DNA of 56,747 nucleotides from an uncultured Pelagibacteraceae bacterium. GTDB taxonomy: Bacteria > Pseudomonadota > Alphaproteobacteria > Pelagibacterales > Pelagibacteraceae. Below the pieces are notes generated by a model. It was not told where the DNA came from. It worked only from the letters and a program-made list of their open reading frames with translations, and did not search any database. Of the stretch, positions 42,856-51,156 are shown piece by piece. Location of the stretch: contig CACECY010000003.1 in assembly GCA_902558205.1 (NCBI GenBank), forward strand, positions 1 through 56,747, in the 5' to 3' direction. Within the stretch, counting starts at the first letter, position 1. Each line of letters opens with the position of its first letter. The translations under genes were made by a program, and so were the position numbers.

Positions 42856-43524
42856 TTAGAATGATTTACCAATCGAAAGTTTACCTGTCAAACCATCAAG
42901 GTTTTTTAAAGTGATTGTGTTATCATTTGCTGTTAAAGAAACTCCATCAAAATCCATGTAAGTTCCTTCAACTCTTATAAACATAGCATCTAAATCTTTT
43001 TGATAACCAACACCATAAACAGTTCCATCTAAAGATGTATTTCCGTAAGATGATCCAGTTCCTAAGTTTTCATTAGTCTCTACATCCATAGTAGCATAAC
43101 CAAATCTAACGTAAGCATTTTCTGTTACATTCAAGCCAACATACATAGTTGTTAGATCTGTTAAATCAACTTGAACTTTGTTGACTACCTCTGTAACAGC
43201 AGCAGCTGCAGGATTTGCAGTTTGGTCGTCTCTTTTCTGCGTTTCAGCCGTTTCAGATTCAAATGGCGTAGGAACGTAATCTACACCTACAGTGATCATT
43301 CCAAATTCTTTTTCAAGAAAGATTGATCCATAACCTACTGCAGCAATTTCTGAAGCCTGATCTGCTGTAGTTGATCCAGTCGCTGATGTAGTGTGAGTTT
43401 CTTTTGCAGTCGCTCCAAATATACCAGCACTTCCAGATACACCGATATTCACACCAATTTCTGCGAAAGCAGATGTAGTGAATAGGTACAGTCCAGAAAT
43501 GATTATTAACGAAAGTTTTTTCAT
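42856..43524 (-). CDS. outer-membrane beta-barrel-like protein
   Basis: The 222-residue product has a signal peptide ending SAFA near residue 21, then alternating hydrophobic strands rich in Gly, Thr and Asn (IGVNIGVSGSAGIF, FGMITVGVDYVP, NAYVRFGYATMDV, FIRVEGTYMDF). It ends in LSIGKSF, a terminal Phe typical of barrel proteins inserted by the Bam machinery. There is no enzyme motif. A segment near residues 33-50 and 77-100 is low-complexity and Thr/Ala-rich. The gene stands alone with its own terminator. I cannot name the family more closely; SAR11-type small barrels are a good general match. Confidence 0.72.
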   Translation of the reverse strand: MKKLSLIIISGLYLFTTSAFAEIGVNIGVSGSAGIFGATAKETHTTSATGSTTADQASEIAAVGYGSIFLEKEFGMITVGVDYVPTPFESETAETQKRDDQTANPAAAAVTEVVNKVQVDLTDLTTMYVGLNVTENAYVRFGYATMDVETNENLGTGSSYGNTSLDGTVYGVGYQKDLDAMFIRVEGTYMDFDGVSLTANDNTITLKNLDGLTGKLSIGKSF

Positions 43525-43725
43525 AACTAGTTATCCTTTATTATTTTAATATTAATATTAATATGCACTTTTAAACATTTTAGTAATTATGTTCCATTAA
43601 ATTTGTTAAATTTGTTAAAAAAAAAATTTATGTTGCAATAAAACAACATAAAAACTGTTGATTTTAGCTAATAAATTAAAGAATTAGCTAATTTCACCTT
43701 ATGATTGATTTGTTTTCGTCTTTTT
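43525..43725. other. longest non-coding gap in the window
   Basis: This 201 nt gap holds the csiD terminator (43617-43650), then an AT-rich leader of the outer-membrane gene with AAGGATAAC a few bases before its ATG as ribosome-binding site, and two copies of TTAGCTAA near 43666 and 43683 spaced by about 9 nt. A tandem AACAAATTT repeat (minus strand) lies near 43600. No other gene or known RNA is seen; a likely promoter for the outer-membrane gene is in the AT-rich part 43545-43600 but no single -35/-10 pair stands out. Confidence 0.45.
43617..43650 (-). terminator. intrinsic terminator after the csiD/glaH gene
   Basis: On the minus strand TATGTTG (43650-43644) and CAACATA (43635-43629) pair across an 8 nt loop, followed by AAA-less T-rich bases and a run of ten T at 43626-43617. 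It lies about 75 nt after the stop codon at 43726 and would end the operon that starts with the binding protein near 50449. Confidence 0.7.
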
Positions 43726-44637
43726 TTAAGCGTCAAAAAAGGACCCCCTAATTCTCAGTAATTCTCGACTCAGTTTTTTGTTCTCTTTAAATGGCTTTCG
43801 ACCATGTAACCAAAAATAGTTGTTTGCAACAATAGATGAACCAACGGGCAATTTGAGAATTGCTTTATTTCTGCTACTTTCTAAAGCATCAGAAAGTTTC
43901 TGTAAAAATAAACCTTGTTTCATATTTTTAGGCTCCGGGAATTGATCAATATAAGAAATTTGTGGCAAACCATTCTCATCCTCAAAAAAAATAGGATGCT
44001 CCACTTTATAGTTAACATTTTTACTTTTAGGTGAAGACCAATGAAAATTTTCCCTCCCTATTGGATCATTGAAAAGCTCGTTGCAAGACTCCCAATCATC
44101 AAGATGAAGCATAGCACTTTCTCCACCTTCAACATTCTTTTCCTCAATTTTTGTCATCATTAACCAGTCAGTAATTTCTTTAACATAGGTTCCATCAGTA
44201 TGAAGATCCATATTGGTGTATGCTTTTCTTAAATAAGAGTCGCTTTTATCCTCATGTTTAACATGAAATCGTGCGTAAAATTTTCCTGCCATTGAGTCAT
44301 GATTTGGTGTTCCAATTAGATGTGTCACTGCTGTTGATAATTTAACTAAAAAAATATCATCTATTTCTTTTATAATTTTTTCTGGGCTAATTATAAAACA
44401 ACCAAGTTTTCTATCTCGTAAAATATTGTTTAAATATTTACCTAATTCATTTTTAGTTAAATCATCTAAATATTTTGCAATAGTAAATCTAGTAAATGGT
44501 TTGTATTCAATAGCTGTCAAATCAAATCTTTTAAACAAATCAATCAGTTCCAAAACAACTTCATTTTTGATTTTAATATCAATAATATGTTTAGAGAAAT
44601 TGTTTTCAGTGATTAATAAACCAGAAATATTTTTCAT
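43726..44637 (-). CDS. glaH: glutarate 2-hydroxylase (CsiD-type Fe(II)/2-oxoglutarate dioxygenase)
   Basis: CsiD/GlaH hydroxylates glutarate to L-2-hydroxyglutarate, using 2-oxoglutarate and oxygen, in lysine-derived glutarate breakdown. The 303-residue product aligns by eye with E. coli CsiD across its length: AIEYKPFTRFTIAKYLDDL, AVTHLIGTPNHDSMAGKFYARF, and LHTDGTYVKEITDWLMMTKI. Iron ligands are His146 and Asp148 in LHTDGTY and His277 in WLHGRKPF; an arginine for 2-oxoglutarate follows in RELLRIRG. The normal partner oxidase LhgO is not seen in the window. The gene starts 31 nt after azlD, so it is likely the last gene of the importer operon and is followed by a terminator. Confidence 0.92.
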   Translation of the reverse strand: MKNISGLLITENNFSKHIIDIKIKNEVVLELIDLFKRFDLTAIEYKPFTRFTIAKYLDDLTKNELGKYLNNILRDRKLGCFIISPEKIIKEIDDIFLVKLSTAVTHLIGTPNHDSMAGKFYARFHVKHEDKSDSYLRKAYTNMDLHTDGTYVKEITDWLMMTKIEEKNVEGGESAMLHLDDWESCNELFNDPIGRENFHWSSPKSKNVNYKVEHPIFFEDENGLPQISYIDQFPEPKNMKQGLFLQKLSDALESSRNKAILKLPVGSSIVANNYFWLHGRKPFKENKKLSRELLRIRGSFFDA

Positions 44638-44668
44638 TGAACGAATATTAGAATATCTAAATATATTT

Positions 44669-44992
44669 TTAAATCAAATTATTTAATAATGCCATTCCCA
44701 AGGCAGAGAAAATAGTAGGATAAACAAAATTTTTTTTTGTAATAAAAAAAATACCTAAACTTAATACAATGACTAAAATACGGCTTAAATAACTAGCCTC
44801 TGATAAAACACCAACTGGAAATATGATTGTTCTTGCAATTAGAGCTGCTAATGTTGCATAAGCTAAACAATTAAACCATCTAAAAATTTTAGAAGTCTCT
44901 TTTATTCTCACAGATGATAAAACACCTAAAAACCTAGATATATAAGTTGCAATAGATGTTACAATGATTGATAAAAAAATATTAATTGACAT
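44669..44992 (-). CDS. azlD: AzlD-family branched-chain amino acid export subunit
   Basis: AzlD is the small membrane partner of AzlC in branched-chain amino acid (or azaleucine) export. I start the gene at the ATG at 44992 because GGAG lies about 7 nt before it; the longer frame from 45004 begins with TTG inside azlC. The 107-residue product has four helices, with the family pattern VTSIATYISRFLGVLS near residues 10-25 and FRWFNCLAYATLAALIARTIIFP near 38-60. It overlaps azlC by 11 nt. Together the two form a complete AzlCD pair. Confidence 0.88.
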   Translation of the reverse strand: MSINIFLSIIVTSIATYISRFLGVLSSVRIKETSKIFRWFNCLAYATLAALIARTIIFPVGVLSEASYLSRILVIVLSLGIFFITKKNFVYPTIFSALGMALLNNLI

Positions 44993-45686
44993 TTTTTTCT
45001 CCAATTAAAAAAGCAATTGACCCTGCTACTAATCCTCCTAATAAAATTGACCATTCAGGAGAAAAAAAGTAAAAAACTGGACCTAAAGCTGCACCTAAGG
45101 TAACTGCTAATGTAACTTGAACAGTTTTCATTGCTCCAACCATCATGCAGATAAAATAAATTGGGTTTAAAATTGCCAAACCCATTAGCATGTCTTTATT
45201 CAAATAATCTGATAAATAAAAACCAAGAATTGTTGCGATAACTGCAACACTCCATGTTGCCGAACCAATACCTATCCAAAAATCAACTCGATCTTTTTTT
45301 TCAATTGTTTCATAATTACTTTTCATGATGAGCCAAGCAGAAACGGCAATGAAATGACATGAAATATAATATTTCCACTTTGGCTGCCTTTCATCCATCA
45401 TTAATGGAAATAAAGAAACAGCCATTGGGTAAAGTCTTGCATTTACAAACCAAACAGCAATAAAAATACTTAATAATGAGGCGCCAACTAAAATCGACTC
45501 TGCCATAACTAACGATCCTGGCAACGCATAAATTAGCATTGTTGAAAATATACTTTCTTGAATGTTAAAACCAATATTTTTTAAAAGTGCTCCAATAGCA
45601 ATAAAACAACATCCTAGAGCTATTGCGGGACTATCAGGTTTTAAAATTGATTTATATCCTTTAAAAAATAATTCTTTTTTGATCAT
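44982..45686 (-). CDS. azlC: AzlC-family branched-chain amino acid exporter
   Basis: The 234-residue product has about seven helices and the AzlC pattern: PAIALGCCFIAIGALLKNIG near residues 19-38, PGSLVMAESILVGASLLSIF near 55-74, and VNARLYPMAVSLFPLMM near 80-96, which is the conserved N-A/N-x-R-x-x-x-M region. It starts on the last base of the livF stop, so an exporter subunit is translated directly after an importer ATPase. AzlC/AzlD pairs export leucine, isoleucine, valine or analogues. The neighbouring system imports amino acids, so this may release excess or exchange one amino acid for another. Confidence 0.9.
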   Translation of the reverse strand: MIKKELFFKGYKSILKPDSPAIALGCCFIAIGALLKNIGFNIQESIFSTMLIYALPGSLVMAESILVGASLLSIFIAVWFVNARLYPMAVSLFPLMMDERQPKWKYYISCHFIAVSAWLIMKSNYETIEKKDRVDFWIGIGSATWSVAVIATILGFYLSDYLNKDMLMGLAILNPIYFICMMVGAMKTVQVTLAVTLGAALGPVFYFFSPEWSILLGGLVAGSIAFLIGEKNVN

Positions 45687-46471
45687 TAGCCACCCAGAAA
45701 TAAGCGACCGACATCTGGATTATTTAAAAGATCGTCTCCTTTGCCTGCAATAGCAGTTTGTCCTGACACTAAAACATACCCTATGTCTGCAAACTCAAGT
45801 CCTTTTTTAGCATTTTGCTCTACTAGAATAATTGTTTTTTTCTCATTTTCTTGAAGATCTCTTAAAATTTCGAATACCATATCTATGTATCTGGGTTCTA
45901 ATCCAATTGAAGGCTCATCAACTAGTAAAATTGAGGGTTTCATAACAAGGGCTCTTGAAATTTCAAGCAATCTTCTTTCTCCACCGGATAATACTTTAGC
46001 TGGTTGATTTCTTCTATTGCCGAGTCTCTCGTATTTTTGGAGAATTTTTTCAGCCTCCTCATAAGACTCTTCTGTTTTGTCTTTGATAAAACCTCCCATT
46101 AATAAATTTTCTTCCACTGTCATATCTGGAAATACTGAATTATCCTGAAGTATATAAGCTATCCCAACTGATTTAAGTTTTTCAGCAGGAGAAAGATTTG
46201 TTATTTCTTTTCCATCAATTTCAATTTTTCCTGAAAATATATTTGTAAATCCATAAATTGAGTGAAGTATCGTAGATTTACCTGCACCATTAGGACCTAT
46301 TAAACAAAGAGATTGTGCTTTACTAACACATAGATCAAAATTATGAAGAATTTCCATTTTACCATAACCAGCATTTAAATTTTTAATTGTTAAATGAACA
46401 TTATTAGGTGATAGGTTTTTTAAATCTTCTACTCCAGGTGCTTTGCCCAAGACTTCATATTGATTAGACAT
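45686..46471 (-). CDS. livF: branched-chain-type ABC transporter ATP-binding protein (second system)
   Basis: The 261-residue ATPase has an extra N-terminal extension of about 25 residues, then Walker A GPNGAGKST near 59-67, the signature LSGGERRLLEISRAL near 161-175 and Walker B ILLVDEPSIGLEPR near 182-195, then VEQNAKKGLE. The C-terminus DVGRLFLGG is the LivF ending. It starts on the last base of the livG stop and ends on the first base of azlC. It belongs to the second importer and is clearly distinct from the livF at 40512, which has a different sequence. Confidence 0.93.
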   Translation of the reverse strand: MSNQYEVLGKAPGVEDLKNLSPNNVHLTIKNLNAGYGKMEILHNFDLCVSKAQSLCLIGPNGAGKSTILHSIYGFTNIFSGKIEIDGKEITNLSPAEKLKSVGIAYILQDNSVFPDMTVEENLLMGGFIKDKTEESYEEAEKILQKYERLGNRRNQPAKVLSGGERRLLEISRALVMKPSILLVDEPSIGLEPRYIDMVFEILRDLQENEKKTIILVEQNAKKGLEFADIGYVLVSGQTAIAGKGDDLLNNPDVGRLFLGG

Positions 46472-47211
46472 TATTGAGCCCCCAGATAAGCATCAATTAC
46501 TCGCTTATCATTTTTGATCTCTGTTGGTGAACCATTTGCAAGCATTTTTCCATGGGCTAAACAGAAAATATCTTCTGCTAATTGCATAATTACTTTCATG
46601 TTATGTTCAATTACTAAAAGTGTAATACCAAAATCTTGATTCACTTTGATTAATCTATCGATAATTCCATTTATTAAAGTTGGATTAATTCCTGCAGTTG
46701 GTTCATCTAATAATAACATCTCTGGCTCATTCATCAATGCCATTGCCAATTCTAATAATTTCTGCTGACCGAAAGATAAATCTCCTGCTCTTAATTTTCT
46801 TTTTTGGTACAAACCAACAAAGTTAAGTAAATTTTCAGCTTTTTCAGTCAAATCTTTTGGAATCTTTTTAAATATTGTGAATAAACTAGCATCACTACCT
46901 TTATGGCTAATTAACATATTTTCTACACAATTTAATTTTCCATAAATCCTTGTTTGTTGAAATGTTCTTAGCAGACCAAGCTTAGCAATTACTGGAACTG
47001 GTAATTCAGAAACCTCTTTACCGTTAAATTTAATAGATCCATTATCTATTGGATAAGTTCCAACAATAGAATTAAATAGGGTTGTTTTACCAGAACCATT
47101 GGGTCCGATTAGACCAACTATTTTTCCTTTTTCAACATTCATTGAGATATCAACATTTGCTTTTACTCCTCCAAAAGATTTACTCACATTATTTACCTCT
47201 AAAATACTCAT
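46471..47211 (-). CDS. livG: branched-chain-type ABC transporter ATP-binding protein (second system)
   Basis: The 246-residue ATPase has Walker A GPNGSGKTT near residues 36-44, the signature LSFGQQKLLELAMALM near 144-159 (SFGQ instead of SGGQ, common in LivG), and Walker B PEMLLLDEPTAGINP near 162-176, then VIEHNMKV with the switch His. It overlaps livM by 4 nt and livF by one base. This LivG is a normal copy with intact DEPTAG, unlike the copy in the first system. It pairs with LivF to energise the importer. Confidence 0.93.
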   Translation of the reverse strand: MSILEVNNVSKSFGGVKANVDISMNVEKGKIVGLIGPNGSGKTTLFNSIVGTYPIDNGSIKFNGKEVSELPVPVIAKLGLLRTFQQTRIYGKLNCVENMLISHKGSDASLFTIFKKIPKDLTEKAENLLNFVGLYQKRKLRAGDLSFGQQKLLELAMALMNEPEMLLLDEPTAGINPTLINGIIDRLIKVNQDFGITLLVIEHNMKVIMQLAEDIFCLAHGKMLANGSPTEIKNDKRVIDAYLGAQ

Positions 47212-48257
47212 TTTAATTCTACCTGTGCTTTTCGATCTGCTTCATCTATTGTTTCACCAAATCTTTCTGGAAATTTTTCTCTTAACCATCCCATTATTCC
47301 TTCAGGGAAATAAATTACAATTACAACAATTAGAACACCAAGTGCAACATACTGCCATCCTAAAAAGAAGGTCCAAAACCCTTCTTTGAAAATATGAAAT
47401 ACTGTTGCTCCTATAACTGGTCCCCATAAAGTTCCTTTACCACCAAGAATAGCCATCAGGACCATAAATACTCCCATCTCTCTTCCATCAAATGCAACAT
47501 CAGTAGAGTCTATGTAACCAACTAATCCACCCATAATTCCTCCTGCTAAACCGCAAAAGAAGGCAGATATCATCCAACCAATAATTTTATACTTCATTGT
47601 TTGAATTCCCATAGCCTCAGCTTTATCTTCATTATCTCTGATTGCATTAAGAATTAATTTAAATCTAGTTGAGTAAATTGCTCTGACAGCGATGAATGTT
47701 AATACAAGTGCACCAAAACTTAAGAGATAAAAGAATTCTCCCCTTGCCTCTAAACCTCCTACGTCTGGAAATGGAGGAGTGGTAAAACCTTGTCCTGCAC
47801 CAATAATTTCTATTCCTCCAGAAATTTCTCCTGCTGCAACTCCTAAACCTAATGTACAAATCGCAAAATAATGGCCTCTTAATCCTAAAATTGCATAACC
47901 AATTAATCCTGCAACTATTGTTGGAACTACTGCAGCAACTACTAATCCAACTGCCATTCCTTGGAAAAATTGAGCCGGTGTATGAACAAAAGTTTTTTCT
48001 CCACCACTTTCGGTCCATTCTGCTAAAGGAAAAAACATCCCAACTTGAACTGAAGCACAAAGGTACATTCCGAGGCCGTAAAACAATATATTTCCAAAAG
48101 TGTTATAGCCCATTTCTCCACCTTGAATATTCCAAGTAAGAGCTAATACAATTAAGACACAAAGTATTGATAATTGAACTTTAAATGCTGGAAAAATAAA
48201 AGGGGCCAATACTCCAAAAACTAATATGGCAGCATATAAAATTAAATTTTTATTCAT
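47208..48257 (-). CDS. livM: branched-chain-type ABC transporter permease (second system)
   Basis: The 349-residue permease has nine or ten helices with LTWNIQGGEMGYNTFGNILFYGLG near residues 40-63, LRGHYFAICTLGLGVAAGEI near 128-147, and ILNAIRDNEDKAEAMGIQTMKYK near 208-230, the coupling loop. GPVIGATVFHIFKEGFW follows near the end. A long loop of about residues 78-100 faces the periplasm. It begins directly after livH with no gap and overlaps livG by 4 nt. Confidence 0.93.
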   Translation of the reverse strand: MNKNLILYAAILVFGVLAPFIFPAFKVQLSILCVLIVLALTWNIQGGEMGYNTFGNILFYGLGMYLCASVQVGMFFPLAEWTESGGEKTFVHTPAQFFQGMAVGLVVAAVVPTIVAGLIGYAILGLRGHYFAICTLGLGVAAGEISGGIEIIGAGQGFTTPPFPDVGGLEARGEFFYLLSFGALVLTFIAVRAIYSTRFKLILNAIRDNEDKAEAMGIQTMKYKIIGWMISAFFCGLAGGIMGGLVGYIDSTDVAFDGREMGVFMVLMAILGGKGTLWGPVIGATVFHIFKEGFWTFFLGWQYVALGVLIVVIVIYFPEGIMGWLREKFPERFGETIDEADRKAQVELK

Positions 48258-49151
48258 TTATTTTAAATATTCTCTTTTTCTTGATAATTTAAATCTTCTG
48301 TAAACTAAAATTAAAACTAATAATAAAAATACTGCACCAATTCTAAATTCTGTACCTAAAATGTAGTCTGCAAATTCCTCAAAAACTCCTAATCCCATAC
48401 CCGATAATGCTACTCCAGGTAAATTTCCTAATCCTGCAACAATTACAATCATAAAAGATCTAATTGTATAAGGTAGTCCCATGTATGGATGAATCGTAAA
48501 TGTTATTGATATTAAAGCGCCTGCAACACCACAAAGAGCGGCATTAATGCCAAACGTAGCTGCATAAACTTTTTCTGTATCTACTCCTAAAATCTTTGCT
48601 GCTCTTGCGTTTTGTGCAGTTGCTCTGATTGCACGACCAAGCTTAGATTTTTTCATATAAATCACTAAACAGATTGCGAATAAAATACTAATGAATGCAG
48701 AAAATATTTTTGAGTTTGGTAAAACTACTGCACTATCAAATAAAAAAGTCGTTCCATAACCTGAATTAGCTAAAACAACATCTGCACCAAATGCAAAATT
48801 CATTAGTTGCATAAAGAGAATACTTATTCCAAATGTTGCAAGTATTGAGATAAATAAATCTCTATCTACAACCTTATTAATTACTAATTTATAAAGCCCA
48901 ACTCCAACAAAATACATTATAATTGGTGCAACAATTACACCCCAAGCAGGATGAATTCCATACAAATACATAAAGTATGCAATATAACCTCCAAGAATAA
49001 CTAAATCACCTTGAGCGATGTTTATGATGTTCATAACTCCCCACTGCAAAGCCATGCCATAAGCAATCAATGCAAATAAAATACCTAGGAGTATTCCGTC
49101 CAAGCATGCTTGAACGCTAATCATTGGATATTGAAAAACCATGAAATCCAT
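48258..49151 (-). CDS. livH: branched-chain-type ABC transporter permease (second system)
   Basis: The 297-residue permease has eight helices. LivH features are ALQWGVMNIINIAQGDLVILGGYIA near residues 29-53, ILATFGISILFMQLMNFAFG near 103-122, and SKLGRAIRATAQNARAAKILGVD, the cytoplasmic coupling loop near 169-191. It ends VLILVYRRFKLSRKREYLK. It lies after an internal terminator that follows the binding-protein gene, so its message is likely less abundant than that of the binding protein. It starts at ATG 49151. Confidence 0.93.
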   Translation of the reverse strand: MDFMVFQYPMISVQACLDGILLGILFALIAYGMALQWGVMNIINIAQGDLVILGGYIAYFMYLYGIHPAWGVIVAPIIMYFVGVGLYKLVINKVVDRDLFISILATFGISILFMQLMNFAFGADVVLANSGYGTTFLFDSAVVLPNSKIFSAFISILFAICLVIYMKKSKLGRAIRATAQNARAAKILGVDTEKVYAATFGINAALCGVAGALISITFTIHPYMGLPYTIRSFMIVIVAGLGNLPGVALSGMGLGVFEEFADYILGTEFRIGAVFLLLVLILVYRRFKLSRKREYLK

Positions 49152-49162
49152 AATTTACCTTT

Positions 49163-49197
49163 AAAAAAAAAATACCCCCTAGCGTTTAGGGGGTATT
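49163..49197 (-). terminator. internal terminator between binding-protein and permease genes
   Basis: On the minus strand AATACCCCCTA (49197-49187) pairs with TAGGGGGTATT (49181-49171), an 11 bp stem with a 5 nt loop, followed by ten T (49172-49163). It sits in the 59 nt gap after the binding-protein gene and before livH. A strong terminator inside an otherwise continuous operon is a known way to make binding protein in excess over membrane components. Confidence 0.93.
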
Positions 49198-49210
49198 TAT
49201 AGATTTGTTA

Positions 49211-50449
49211 TTATCTTTCAGACCACTTAGGAACTGGGTGAATTAACTTAGCTGAAGCCCACTTAAGAGGAGCTACAACTTTGTTTTCACATTTACCAGC
49301 GCTATCACACATAACTTGGAAAAGTACCATCGGCTTGTCAACATTTTGACCACCCGGTGCGAACTTTATGTTTCCATAAAATGTTTGCATGTTAGTTGCT
49401 GCAAGAGCATCTCTTACTTTCTTTTGATCGAAAGAATTAGCTCTTTCAAAAGCATCTTTAAAAACTAACAATGCTGCTGAAGACTCAGCTGCTTGGTATG
49501 GCGGGTCATATCCAAACTCTTTTGTAAAATCTGCCGCATAAGTCATACCATCTTTAAAGAAGTCATCTTTATAAGTTAATGTTTTATGCCACTGAGAGGC
49601 ACATAGAGCATACTGAGAGTTTTTACCATGTTGTTTTGATAATTTCGCAGCATCACAGTGTGTCATTGCAAGCATTGGAACATCTACTTTCATTTCAGCA
49701 ATCTGTCTAATTGCAGTTAATGCACCTTTTGTATGACCTGATACAACTAAAACATCTGGCTTCATTTGTTTAACTTTAACTAATGTAGCTGCCATATCAT
49801 TAAGCTCTTTTGGTAGTTTATCGTCAATTATAATTTCAGATCCAGTGTCTTTCGCTGCATCTAAAATACCCAATCGAACATCTTGTGAAAAAGCATCCTG
49901 TTCAAATGCTTGTGCAATTCTTACACCTTTACCACCATTTAACTCAACTGCTGTTCTAATTGCAACATCAAGATATAAATTAGCTGGAGCTAAAACTGCA
50001 AATAGATATTTGTAACCTTTGGTAAACAAAGATCTAGAAGCACCATTTGCCTCAACCATTGGTACACCATATTTTTCTGTTACAGGGGCAATTGCTTTTG
50101 TTAAACCAGAACTGTATGGGCCAAGCATAAATTCAACGCCATCTTGTGAAATTAATCTTTCTGCTAGCTGTGCTGCTCTTTTTGGGTTTGATTCATCGTC
50201 ATAATAAATGATTTCAAACTTATAAGTTTTTCCACCAACTTTAACTCCACCCATGCTGTTAATTCTATCAACAGCCATATTGTAGCCGTTTTGAGTATGC
50301 ACACCATTAGATGAATACTTACCAGTTAATGAAATAGCAGAACCTAAAATTATCTTGTCACCAACAACTTTTGCAAAAGATATTACTGATGAAGATAAAA
50401 GTAGTGCTATTGCAGAAATAAAACTTAAAATTATTTTATTTATTTTCAT
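49211..50449 (-). CDS. periplasmic binding protein of the second branched-chain-type ABC transporter
   Basis: The 412-residue product begins with a signal peptide (hydrophobic residues 7-26, ending ISFA). The mature domain shows ILGSAISLTGKYSSNGVHTQNGYN near residues 33-56, YDDESNPKRAAQLAERLISQDGV near 78-100, FMLGPYSSGLTKAIAPVTEKY, and VVSGHTKGALTAIRQ. The gene has its own promoter and an internal terminator downstream. Cysteines in the last third (CDAAK, CASQW, CDSAGKCE) may form disulfides in the periplasm. It belongs to the Liv-type family; amide- and urea-type relatives exist too, so the ligand is not fixed. Downstream AzlCD and glaH suggest amino acids or lysine-derived compounds. Confidence 0.92.
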   Translation of the reverse strand: MKINKIILSFISAIALLLSSSVISFAKVVGDKIILGSAISLTGKYSSNGVHTQNGYNMAVDRINSMGGVKVGGKTYKFEIIYYDDESNPKRAAQLAERLISQDGVEFMLGPYSSGLTKAIAPVTEKYGVPMVEANGASRSLFTKGYKYLFAVLAPANLYLDVAIRTAVELNGGKGVRIAQAFEQDAFSQDVRLGILDAAKDTGSEIIIDDKLPKELNDMAATLVKVKQMKPDVLVVSGHTKGALTAIRQIAEMKVDVPMLAMTHCDAAKLSKQHGKNSQYALCASQWHKTLTYKDDFFKDGMTYAADFTKEFGYDPPYQAAESSAALLVFKDAFERANSFDQKKVRDALAATNMQTFYGNIKFAPGGQNVDKPMVLFQVMCDSAGKCENKVVAPLKWASAKLIHPVPKWSER

Positions 50450-50484
50450 TTTATTTCCTTAGTTAATTAATTAATTAAATTCTA

Positions 50485-50513
50485 ATTAAATAAAGAAAAC
50501 TCTGCTTTTGCAA
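50485..50513 (-). promoter_or_regulatory. sigma70-type promoter of the second transporter operon
   Basis: On the minus strand TTGCAA (50513-50508) and TTTAAT (50490-50485) are separated by 17 nt. The start would fall near 50478, in a leader containing repeated TTAATTAA. The ATG at 50449 has AAGGAAATAAA before it. The region just upstream (CTCTTGCAAAAGCAGAG) is partly self-complementary and overlaps the -35 box, so an operator is possible. Confidence 0.55.
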
Positions 50514-50539
50514 GAGGCAAAACGTACTTTGTAGGAATG

Positions 50540-51154
50540 TTAATACTGTTGTGTAACAATAATTATTAATGCAATTATAATTAAAACACTCGCTGAGATT
50601 GTATTAATTGTTTTTGGATTTGCTTTTATCCACGTTATCAATCTTTGAGCTAGTAATGCATAACCAATTAAAGATAAAAAATCTAAAATAACATAAGTCG
50701 TTATTAAAATAAAAAATTGAACAATATAATTTGAATTAAAATCTATAAACTGTGGAAATATTAAAGGAAAAAACAACCAAGCCTTGGGGCTTGTACCTGC
50801 AACCAAAAAACCATCTTTAAAAAAAGAGAATATACTTTTTGATGAAATTATTTTTGAATTTATGTCTTTGGGTGAAGATTTATAAACATCATAAGCTAGA
50901 TAAATTAAATAGATTGCACCAATCCACTTAAAAAAATTTAAAAAATTTGGATTTTCAGAAAAAAAACTTCCTAAAACAAATATAACTAAAGTTGCTTGAA
51001 CAAAATTAGCAGTGATATCTCCTAGCGCTGTCCAAATACAATTTCGAACACCATAATTCATTGAATAAGACACGATTACTATTCTTGGGGTACCAGGGGT
51101 GATAAAAAGAAAAATTATGATTTGTAAAAAAAGGATAAAATCTAAGGGGAGCAT
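50540..51154 (-). CDS. LysE/RhtB-family amino acid exporter
   Basis: The 204-residue product has six helices. The family signature near the N-terminus is LFITPGTPRIVIVSYSMNYG (residues 16-35), with the PGP motif changed to PGTP. GALGDITANF-like text reads ALGDITANFVQATLV near 42-56 and SPKAWLFFPLIFPQF near 122-136 is the usual fourth helix core. The ATG at 51154 is directly after a run of T that closes a strong hairpin (51164-51214), so there is almost no room for a normal ribosome-binding site. LysE proteins export lysine, homoserine, threonine or related amino acids; substrate here is not predictable. Confidence 0.88.
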   Translation of the reverse strand: MLPLDFILFLQIIIFLFITPGTPRIVIVSYSMNYGVRNCIWTALGDITANFVQATLVIFVLGSFFSENPNFLNFFKWIGAIYLIYLAYDVYKSSPKDINSKIISSKSIFSFFKDGFLVAGTSPKAWLFFPLIFPQFIDFNSNYIVQFFILITTYVILDFLSLIGYALLAQRLITWIKANPKTINTISASVLIIIALIIIVTQQY

Positions 51155-51156
51155 AT

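Noticed and set aside
43660-43695. Twin TTAGCTAA palindromes as a regulatory site
   Set aside because: No repetition elsewhere and no regulator gene nearby; left as a note on the gap only.
43701-43751. A 16-codon plus-strand frame near the csiD end
   Set aside because: Too short, overlaps the csiD end antisense and has no ribosome-binding site.
47665-48139. Frames overlapping livM of the second importer
   Set aside because: Arg/Cys/Ser-rich or Leu/Gln-rich translations typical of out-of-frame reading of a membrane protein gene.
50461-50490. TTAATTAA repeats as a specific operator
   Set aside because: Simple AT repeats are frequent in such a low-GC genome and may occur by chance.
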